Part shown: in pieces, positions 55,392-62,700 of the stretch
Layout: each line of letters opens with the position of its first letter
Position numbering within the stretch: the stretch's first letter is position 1
Source of the DNA: Bacillus sp. AFS029637
Lineage (GTDB): Bacteria > Bacillota > Bacilli > Bacillales > Bacillaceae_G
Direction of reading: 5' to 3'
DNA: 64,000 bases
NCBI RefSeq assembly: GCF_002584985.1
Contig: NZ_NUPZ01000031.1
Span: 69,565 to 133,564 of the forward strand
Program-made: the position numbers and the translations under genes
The notes under the pieces: generated by a model
What the model was told of the DNA's origin: nothing
Seen by the model: the letters and a program-made list of their open reading frames with translations, nothing else
The model's database searches: none

Positions 55392-56630
55392 ATGTCGCAA
55401 TACATAAGGAAGCGAAAAGAGTTTTATTCGAAATATCCGAATTTTTGGTCGGATTTATATGAAAGTGAGTATAGTTTGTTTCATGTTTTTTCAATAAAAG
55501 AGAAAGCTGTGCAACAAATACAATTAGCAACGGAAAGAATGGGGAAAATATTTTTTAAGACTGCTAGAATTCTGCGGAGTTTATCTGACGAGCAGCTTCT
55601 AGAATTTGGTTTTCCACCTGCAAGCCTACCGTTTATTAGAATAAAAGGACTGTATCCTGAATCTGTTATTTCGCGATTTGATTTTGTCTTAACAGGTGAT
55701 AACCAAATTAAAATGCTGGAGTTTAATAGTGATACACCAACTTTTATTATGGAATGTTTTCGAATGAATGGAAAAGTTTGTGAAAAACTAGGCTATGCTG
55801 ATCCAAACTTAGGTCAAGAACGATTGCTTTCTTCTGGCGTTACAAAAGCTGTAATGGAGGCAACAAAGGGAATAGACAACCCGAATGTTGTTTTTACAGC
55901 ACATCATGAACATATAGAAGATTGGAATACCACTATGTATTTGAGCCAGCTATGCCATGTTGAAAATAAAGTGGTGCCAATGTCAGAACTTAGAATTACG
56001 AAGGATGCTTTATTGGATAGGGATGGGGTGCAGATTGATGTTTTATATCGCCAAACATATCCGATAGAAGATTTGATTGAAGATCGAGATCCGGAAACAG
56101 GAGACTTGGTAGGAGTGGAACTGTTGCAACTTGTAAAAGCCGGGAAGCTTTTTATCATAAATCCTTTGTCAGCATTTTTACTTCAGCCAAAATCAATTCA
56201 GTGTCTTATTTGGGGGTTAGCAGAAGAAGAGGCCTTTTATACAAATGAGGAACAACAGTGGATTAAAGAATATATGTTACCTACATATTTAGAACCAGAT
56301 TTATTTTTAGGAAAAGGTTCTTTCGTTCAAAAACCTTCATTTGGTAGAGAAGGGGACACAATTACCGTTCGCGATAAGGACGAAAATATTATGATTCAAA
56401 ATGCACACCAAACGTATAAAGCGTCACTGCCGATATTTCAAAAGTATACAGAACTTCCAGTCGTATCCTTGGAAACAGAAAAAGGGATGGAGAAACTGTC
56501 ATATGTGTTTGGTTCGTTTTTAATTGCTGGAAAAGCGAGTAGTATCGGTATTCGTGCAGGGGAAAAAATTACAGGGAATGAATCGTACTATTTACCGGTA
56601 GGTATGAAAAAGGAGGAAAAATATGATTAA
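55392..56630 (+). CDS. Glutathionylspermidine synthase-like ATP-grasp ligase (YgiC/YjfC family)
   Basis: A 412-residue ATP-grasp protein of the family of the synthetase domain of glutathionylspermidine synthase. Visible are FDFVLTGDNQIKMLEFNSDTP (Mg/ATP-binding Glu and Asn), LEPDLFLGKGSFVQKPSFGREGD (ATP-grasp lysine and glycine loop) and GNESYYLPVG at the end. Bacillus makes no glutathionylspermidine, so another peptide or amine must be the substrate. Starts three bases after the lipoprotein gene and overlaps the next gene by eight bases. Confidence 0.85.
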   Translation: MSQYIRKRKEFYSKYPNFWSDLYESEYSLFHVFSIKEKAVQQIQLATERMGKIFFKTARILRSLSDEQLLEFGFPPASLPFIRIKGLYPESVISRFDFVLTGDNQIKMLEFNSDTPTFIMECFRMNGKVCEKLGYADPNLGQERLLSSGVTKAVMEATKGIDNPNVVFTAHHEHIEDWNTTMYLSQLCHVENKVVPMSELRITKDALLDRDGVQIDVLYRQTYPIEDLIEDRDPETGDLVGVELLQLVKAGKLFIINPLSAFLLQPKSIQCLIWGLAEEEAFYTNEEQQWIKEYMLPTYLEPDLFLGKGSFVQKPSFGREGDTITVRDKDENIMIQNAHQTYKASLPIFQKYTELPVVSLETEKGMEKLSYVFGSFLIAGKASSIGIRAGEKITGNESYYLPVGMKKEEKYD

Positions 56631-57009
56631 TTTTTTATTATATTTAGCAGTAACACTCGGACTTTTAGGCGTTGGTCTTTTCCTAATGGAAGTGACAACG
56701 AAAGTAAAGGAATTTAAGTTAATGGCTCAAGGAAATAAGGCGGTAAGCTATGTGCTCGGAGGAAGATTACTTGGGCTAGCAATTGTTTTATATTCGACAG
56801 CAGCTAATTCTATTTCACTTCTTGATATGGTTTCGTGGGGAGCTGTTGGGATTTTGGCTCAAATTATTGTCTTTTATTTAGCTGAGTGGCTTACACCACG
56901 CTTTAATATAAATAAAAGTCTCGAAGAAGATAATCAAGCAGTCGGTCTTTTTCTTATGTTTTTATCGCTTGCAATTGGGATTGTAATCGCTGGTTGTATA
57001 ACTTATTAA
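56623..57009 (+). CDS. DUF350 family membrane protein (YjfL-like)
   Basis: A 128-residue integral membrane protein with four helices, of the DUF350 family, in which each half carries one two-helix unit (LLYLAVTLGLLGVGLFLMEV and LGGRLLGLAIVLYSTAANS are conserved). It overlaps the ATP-grasp gene by eight bases, so the three genes from 55077 form one operon. The same trio occurs in the enterobacterial yjfLMC cluster. Function unknown. Confidence 0.85.
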   Translation: MINFLLYLAVTLGLLGVGLFLMEVTTKVKEFKLMAQGNKAVSYVLGGRLLGLAIVLYSTAANSISLLDMVSWGAVGILAQIIVFYLAEWLTPRFNINKSLEEDNQAVGLFLMFLSLAIGIVIAGCITY

Positions 57010-57040
57010 AAACTTTGCGTTTAAACGTAAAGTTTTTTGT
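57007..57040 (+). terminator. Terminator after the DUF350 gene
   Basis: AAAAACTTTGCGT and ACGTAAAGTTTTT pair around TTAA and T residues follow. Confidence 0.85.
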
Positions 57041-57101
57041 TTTATATATGTTAGTTTGTATGTGGTTTGGCTATTATCTTCCAAAAAGTTGTAGGCTACT
57101 G

Positions 57102-57130
57102 TTGACATCTATTTTAAATAAGAGTAACAT
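57102..57130 (+). promoter_or_regulatory. SigA promoter of the M-box leader
   Basis: A perfect TTGACA at 57102-57107, a 17-base spacer and TAACAT at 57125-57130, about 15-20 bases before the M-box aptamer. Confidence 0.75.
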
Positions 57131-57147
57131 TTTCTATGTAATGAAAA

Positions 57148-57310
57148 TAAGTCTCTGTTAGGTGAGGCTCCTGTATAGAGAAATGCTACTGCCCAAAAAT
57201 GTCGAGAGACGCCAATGGGTCAACAGGAATGATCGAATTAAGGTCTTTCTTAACGTAGCTGGTAATGTACCTATGCTATACAGTGCTAAAACTCGACGAG
57301 GGAGAGGTCT
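57148..57310 (+). ncRNA. M-box (ykoK) magnesium riboswitch aptamer
   Basis: The consensus is followed closely: GTTAGGTGAGGCTCCTGTA, GCTACTGCCCAAAAATGTC, GAGACGCCAATGGGTCAACAGGAAT, then CCTATGCTATACAGTGCTAAAACTC region, as in B. subtilis mgtE. With Mg2+ bound the RNA folds compactly and lets the downstream terminator form. P1 pairs CTCT at the 5' side with AGAG at 57302-57306. It lies upstream of a degenerate Mg-type P-ATPase gene. Confidence 0.95.
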
Positions 57311-57353
57311 ATAGGTTTCTAATGATATTAGAAATCGTTTATTTGTGTATGTA

Positions 57354-57390
57354 ATGGCCGTTACTCTCTTAAGAGTAGGGGTCTTTTTTG
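57354..57390 (+). terminator. M-box expression-platform terminator
   Basis: GGCC-ACTCT pairs with AGAGT-GGTC-like arm and T6 follows; a second hairpin (TTTCTAAT with ATTAGAAA, about 57315-57335) lies between aptamer and terminator. Confidence 0.8.
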
Positions 57391-57451
57391 TTACCAATCT
57401 ATGAGTAATTTCATAGTATAAACTATAAAAATAAACGAGGAGGTGAGGAGC

Positions 57452-57556
57452 ATGTCGAATTCTGACTCGGTTCCGTTACCCATATACTTCAAATCAAAAA
57501 TATATGATGTAGGCAGGAAACGACTTGTTCCTCCCTCTATATTTATCATAATGTAG
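57452..57556 (+). CDS. Candidate 34-codon leader ORF between M-box and the ATPase remnant
   Basis: ATG 57452 is preceded by GAGGAGGTGAGGAG, one of the strongest ribosome sites of the window. The product begins MSNSDSVPLPIYFKSK and ends RLVPPSIFIIM. It is read after the M-box terminator and 100 bases before the ATPase-like gene. Salmonella mgtA has a proline-containing leader peptide in the same relative place (MgtL), so a regulatory role is conceivable; equally it may be a small protein of its own. No family recognised. Confidence 0.5.
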   Translation: MSNSDSVPLPIYFKSKIYDVGRKRLVPPSIFIIM

Positions 57557-57656
57557 CGTTTATTTACATATTTAAGCGCTAAACACTTTCAGGGTAAAGT
57601 GGATAAATTGAGAAACAAAGCGTTTCTTCCTATGTTGTAAAGGAGGAGACGATAAT

Positions 57657-58379
57657 ATGTTATATGCAAACAAAACTGTGGGTAACACATCATATAAACT
57701 AAGTAAAAAATCAATGAAAGAACAAACAATGCTTCAAAAAAATAAAGATTTATTAATTGAAATCGCAACAAGAGATGTGAAATCTGTATTTGCGTATTTT
57801 AAAACAACAAGAGATGGCTTGTCTATGAAAGAAGCACAAAAACGTATTCAAATATACGGTCGAAATGAATTAATTTCAAAAAGAGCTCGTATTACAGACG
57901 TAATGATAAAGCTAAGTGGAATGATTCCAGGTCTTAAACGACATGTACGTGATGAATTACAATGTGAAACGACTATTGTATCTAGAATTGAATGTTCTAG
58001 TAGTATGGGACTAAGCAGTGAATTGAAAATGATGGCAATACCAGTACAAGAGCTTGTACCTGGAGATATGATTTTTTTATCAGCGGGAGATGCAGTACCA
58101 GCAGATGTACGTATCATTTATGCAAATGATTTATTAGTAAATGAGTCTATACTGACAGGAAATGATGCGAGTATAGAGAAATTTGAGAGCTGCTACCATC
58201 TTGAGCGTAAACGATTTATCCCATTAAAACGGATGAAAGATTATAATCCACTTGAACTTGAAAATGTGTGTTTTAAAGGATCGTATATTGTTAGTGGAAA
58301 TGCAAAGGCTGTAGTTATTTCGACTGGGAAAAATACGTATTCAGGAATATTGCATACTTGTTGTAGCAGAACGTCTTAA
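57657..58379 (+). CDS. Soluble remnant/derivative of an MgtA/MgtB-type P-type ATPase (N and actuator domains only)
   Basis: A 240-residue protein with an intact frame and strong ribosome site (AAAGGAGGAG). Residues about 30-70 match the cation-ATPase N-terminal domain (DGLSMKEAQKRIQIYGRNEL). Residues about 125-230 match the actuator domain (VQELVPGDMIFLSAGDAVPADVR, LLVNESILTGNDASIEKF, VCFKGSYIVSGNAKAVV, ISTGKNTYSG). Helices M1-M2 are missing between them, and everything after the actuator domain, including the DKTGT site, is absent. The catalytic TGE reads TGN. It cannot transport Mg2+ by itself; a regulatory or interaction role, or decay, are the options. Confidence 0.8.
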   Translation: MLYANKTVGNTSYKLSKKSMKEQTMLQKNKDLLIEIATRDVKSVFAYFKTTRDGLSMKEAQKRIQIYGRNELISKRARITDVMIKLSGMIPGLKRHVRDELQCETTIVSRIECSSSMGLSSELKMMAIPVQELVPGDMIFLSAGDAVPADVRIIYANDLLVNESILTGNDASIEKFESCYHLERKRFIPLKRMKDYNPLELENVCFKGSYIVSGNAKAVVISTGKNTYSGILHTCCSRTS

Positions 58380-58450
58380 TGGTGCTAAATATACAAAAAC
58401 AATGTATAATAGACAAAGTTGAAAAACGTAGAATGGTAATCTATTTATGT

Positions 58451-58487
58451 AACCTTACGTGATAACGTGGGGTTATTATTTTTTTAG
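58451..58487 (+). terminator. Terminator-like hairpin just upstream of ypcP
   Basis: AACC-ACG and CGT-GGTT arms (AACCTTACGTGATAACGTGG region) pair and a T-rich run follows, 15 bases before the ypcP start. A TATAAT box near 58404 lies upstream, so this could attenuate ypcP or end transcripts from the ATPase-like gene. Confidence 0.5.
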
Positions 58488-58500
58488 TAGGAGAGGAACT

Positions 58501-59367
58501 ATGAAAAAAGTATTATTAGTTGATGGTATGGCACTATTATTTCGTGCTTTTTATGCAACAAGTGTCTACGGACAATTTATGAAACGACAAGATGGTACCC
58601 CAACGAACGGGATTCATGGTTATATGAAGCATTTATTAACAGCTACGCAAGCAATCGAACCGACGCATATCGTAACGTGCTGGGATATGGGAAGTACAAC
58701 ATTCAGAACAGAATCGTTCTCGAATTACAAAGCAAATCGTGCAGCGCCGCCAGAAGAATTAATTCCGCAATTTGATTTAGTACAAGAAATGACTGCTAAA
58801 TTATCTATTCCGGTCATCGGTATGAAAGGGTATGAAGCAGATGATTGTATCGGTACGCTTGCAAAACAATACTGCAATGAAGCGGAAGTTTATATTTTAA
58901 CAGGTGATACAGATTTACTTCAACTTGTTGATAAGAATGTTACAGTTATGCTTCTGCGTAAAGGAATCGGAAATTACGAGTATTACACACCAGAGAAAAT
59001 CATGGAAGAGAAAGGGGTGGAACCGTGGCAAATCGTTCATGCGAAAGCTTTCATGGGGGATACGAGTGATAACTATCCAGGCGTAAAAGGTATCGGTGAA
59101 AAAACAGCGTATAAGCTTATTCAAGAGCATGGAACAGTATCAGCTGTACTAGAAAACGTAGCCGCATTAACGAAAGCACAGCGTACAAAAATTGAAAGTG
59201 ATTTAGAGAACTTAAATATTTCATTACAATTAGCACAAATTCACTGTGAAGTTCCAATTTCATGTTCACTAGAAGAAGGGTTACACACAATGGATGAAGA
59301 AAAACTTAGATTCGTTTGTGAAGAAATGAATTGGGGAAGACCTGAAATATTAATAAATATGTTATAA
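58501..59367 (+). CDS. ypcP: 5'-3' exonuclease / flap endonuclease-like protein YpcP
   Basis: A 288-residue stand-alone version of the 5'-nuclease domain of DNA polymerase I, removing RNA primers and flaps. Metal-binding acids are visible in LLVDGMALLFRAFYA, GYEADDCIGTLA, LTGDTDLLQLV and GDTSDNYPGVKGIGEKTA, the last with the helix-hairpin-helix. ATG 58501 after TAGGAGAGG. B. subtilis YpcP is the equivalent enzyme and backs up PolA. Confidence 0.93.
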   Translation: MKKVLLVDGMALLFRAFYATSVYGQFMKRQDGTPTNGIHGYMKHLLTATQAIEPTHIVTCWDMGSTTFRTESFSNYKANRAAPPEELIPQFDLVQEMTAKLSIPVIGMKGYEADDCIGTLAKQYCNEAEVYILTGDTDLLQLVDKNVTVMLLRKGIGNYEYYTPEKIMEEKGVEPWQIVHAKAFMGDTSDNYPGVKGIGEKTAYKLIQEHGTVSAVLENVAALTKAQRTKIESDLENLNISLQLAQIHCEVPISCSLEEGLHTMDEEKLRFVCEEMNWGRPEILINML

Positions 59368-59372
59368 AAAGT

Positions 59373-59414
59373 AGAAAGGCCGATTAAATATTTTTAATCG
59401 GCCTTTCTTTTTTG
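59373..59414 (+). terminator. Terminator after ypcP
   Basis: AGAAAGGCCGATTAAA and TTTAATCGGCCTTTCT form a perfect stem followed by T6. Confidence 0.95.
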
Positions 59415-59549
59415 TTCACAAAGTTGTCAGAAAATAAACGGAATTTTCATATGAAGTTCAAATGGAATTCACAACAATCCATTATTATAAGAACAACCAG
59501 ATAATTCTTTATCTTTTATATAAACCATCCCCCAAGGAGGAAAATGAAA

Positions 59550-59690
59550 ATGCGAAAAAAAGTGAGAAAATCCTTTAAACAATTATTAATAGAAAATAAA
59601 CAATCTCTACTAACGAATAAGGAAAATATGAAAGAAATTGAAGAACGGATTGAGAAACGACATGTAGCATATAGCGCTACTAGCAGTTGA
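59550..59690 (+). CDS. FbpB-like small basic protein
   Basis: A 46-residue basic protein starting MRKKVRKSFKQLLIENKQ, with NKENMKEIEERIEKRH in the second half. It has the size, charge and motif order of the FbpB family (Fur-regulated basic proteins that assist the sRNA FsrA in the iron-sparing response of B. subtilis). CAAGGAGG at 59533-59540 is the ribosome site; an ATG at 59544 is a second possible start. A clear Fur box is not visible; GATAATTCTTTATC at about 59499-59512 is only a partial match. Confidence 0.65.
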   Translation: MRKKVRKSFKQLLIENKQSLLTNKENMKEIEERIEKRHVAYSATSS

Positions 59691-59711
59691 GTCTTATCAT
59701 TTTGTTCGTGA

Positions 59712-59760
59712 AAAAAGCTTGTAATTTGGAGAGTATCCAAATTACAAGCTTTTTCTTTTT
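59712..59760. terminator. Bidirectional terminator between the FbpB-like gene and the DUF11 gene
   Basis: AAAAAGCTTGTAATTTGGA and TCCAAATTACAAGCTTTTT form a perfect 19-bp stem with T runs on both strands. Confidence 0.93.
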
Positions 59761-59764
59761 TTGA

Positions 59765-62700
59765 TTACCGCCACCAAATCCAAAAGTAATTTCGTATATT
59801 CCGAGGAGTAATTCGTATAAAGCGCTCACCGTCAAAGAAGCAATTTAAATTTGGAAGTGTTTCATCTGGATTTTCTGGAATAAAGGTGACGATGTTTTCA
59901 TTACTTGTAAGGGTTACGGTAATTGGTGGATCTGTCGGAGTGGTTTGAAGTTGTAAAGAAACATTTGCACTGTTTTTAAATTCATTATTAACAGGCGGGT
60001 TTATCACTTGTACTGTGAATAACACGATAATTGTTTCATGTGGTTCCAAATGAGTAGCGATTAGGAAACCGACATTCGGATTTGCTAGTGGAGAGCGCTC
60101 ACCATTAATCAAGACAGTGCCATTCATAAATTGTAAATCTGCTGGAATGGTGTCTTGTAAAGAAATGTTTAAAAGTGAAATATCGGAAATATTCGTAATC
60201 TGCACCGTGTAATCAAAATATTGATTTAAATAAGCCGAGCTGACGGAAGCATTTTTGATTACTGTTGCGGTAATAAATTGAACTGGTATGCGTATAATGT
60301 TTGAATTAACGATGAAAGTAATAATTGGATCCTGTGGTGTCAATTGGAAAGCTGCTGTAACTGTTGCGGAATTGATAATTGTATTGTTCGAAGGGAGAGA
60401 AGTGACGAGAACTTCAAATGTTATTGTTGCTACTGAATCTGCAGGTAAAGCACCGATATTCATACCAGTGTCTGGACGAACATTGGGGATTTGAGTACCG
60501 TTAATTGTTACACTGTTTTCTATAAATATTGTACCAGCTGGAATGATATCTAACACGGAAGTATTTATTGTAGGAATTGGAGAATGATTAACTATCTTTA
60601 ATGTGAATGTAATACTATCTCCTATAACGACGATAGATTTGTCAGCTGTTTTTTCAATGCGAACCATGGGATCAACGATTGTCGTTGTAACGATATTTGT
60701 TTGCTTTGTAACTGTAATAGGTGGTTCGGTTGGATCAATAGTAACAGCATAAGAAATATCGGCATCGTTATTTATTGCGGATTGAAGAGTAGAAGCAGAT
60801 ATTGTTACTTGGAACGTAATAATAACAGCTTTATTAGGGACAAGATTGTCTAACTTAATACCGTTTTCGGGATTTGCATTAGGCTGATTGATTCCGTTAA
60901 TCGTAACACTGCCAGTAACGAAGGTTGTATCTACTGGCACGATGTCTGTAGCAAGAAGATCTTCAATCGTTATATTACCGCTATTCGTAATCGTAATTGT
61001 ATACGTTAAAGTTTGACCAGGTAAGGCATGCGTGACATCAACAGACTTCATAGCAATGACATTATCATTTTGGACGGTTGTTGTGACTGTATTTGTTGTA
61101 GTTGTATTTGTACTAGGTAAGTTATTTGGGTTGACTACATAGTTAAAAGTAGTAATTGCTTTGTTGTTTAGTTTATTTGGCGTTGGAATAGAAGTCACAG
61201 TTACTTGGAATGAAGCGATAGCATTGCCACCGACAAGTATAGTACCAATTGGTATGCCGCTTACTGGGTTAACTCCCGGAAGCGTTTCTTCGTTTACAAT
61301 GACGCTATTTTCTATAAACGTAGTCCCTTGAGGGATGATATCTTGAATAATTACATCATTTGCTGAAACATTACCAGTTTGATGTAGTGTAATCGTATAC
61401 GTTAACGTATCACCGACTGTTGCGAATGCAAGGTTAACAGTTTTATTACTACTCAAATTCGCATGATTAATCTCTGTTACAGCAGCTGATGAAAGAATAG
61501 TCTTGGTAATTGGTGGCCGGTCCGGTACCGTGTATTCATATTCAATTGTACTTGTGTTAGAGATTGGATTTGTTTGCGGAATGGCAGTAACTCGTACTTG
61601 GAATAGAATAGTTGCTGTTGTATTAGGGGGAATGTTATCAAGTTGTATCCCGCTAAGTGGATTGTCATTTGGACGAGCGTTGCCATTCACAATAACACTA
61701 TTCTCTATAAAGCTCGTATTTGCTGGAATGATATCTGTAACAAGAATGTTTTCCACTTGTATATTCCCGTTATTTATGATGGAAATGGTGTAGGGGATGA
61801 TAGTTTGTAGGTCAGCATATTGGATAGGCGTAGTTTTTGTCGCAATTACATTGGCAGAAATGACTTCAGTGAAGGTAATATTACTAGTCGATATTTGTTC
61901 TTCACTATTAATTGTATAACGAGAAGTTGATTGGTTTTGAATGCGACCACTAGCTGGAAGAGCTACGACGGTAACAGAAAATGTAACTGAGATAGAAATG
62001 TTAGGAGCAATTGTTCCTACAAGTATACCGGCACTTGGATTGGCGTTAAGCTGAGGAATATGATTTACTAAAACGCTATCGTCTATAAAGGTTGTTCCGT
62101 CTGGAATATTGTCTGTAAATACAACAGCAGTAGCATCTGTATTTCCTATATTCGTTAAAGTTGTTGTATAAGTTAAAATGTCACCAATTATTACAGAAGT
62201 CACATCAACAGTTTTAAGTGAAACGATATCAGCGTCGTTAATTTGAACGAAAGTAGTATTGGAAGTAGTAGATTTTTGAATGGGTGCAAAGTCAGGATTG
62301 AAAATAAAGTCGTAGGCGATGTTTGCAGTGTTAGGTGTTGGATTTACATCTGGTAAATTCGTAACGGAAACTTGGAATGTTATTGTAGTCGATTGACCTG
62401 ACGCGATATTAGGAATGGAAAAGCCGATATTCGGATCTGCTGCAGGGAGTACAGTGTTGTTAACTATTACACTTCCCGGAATAAATACTGTTCCATCTTC
62501 TATAGTATCTGTAAAAAAGATGGAGTTAGTTGTAGTGGATCCGTTATTTTTAATGAAAACTGTATATACAATGGTTTCATCGATAGTAGCTAATACTTTA
62601 TTAGCGGATTTTGTAGCGATAAGGATAGCATCAATAAATTGTATATTTGTAGTATTGGAAGAGCTCGTTTCTGAAATTGGTGGCGCGCTTGGGTCCGGTT

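Noticed and set aside
57158-57397. Minus-strand frame across the M-box
   Set aside because: It is antisense to a near-consensus riboswitch and has no ribosome site.
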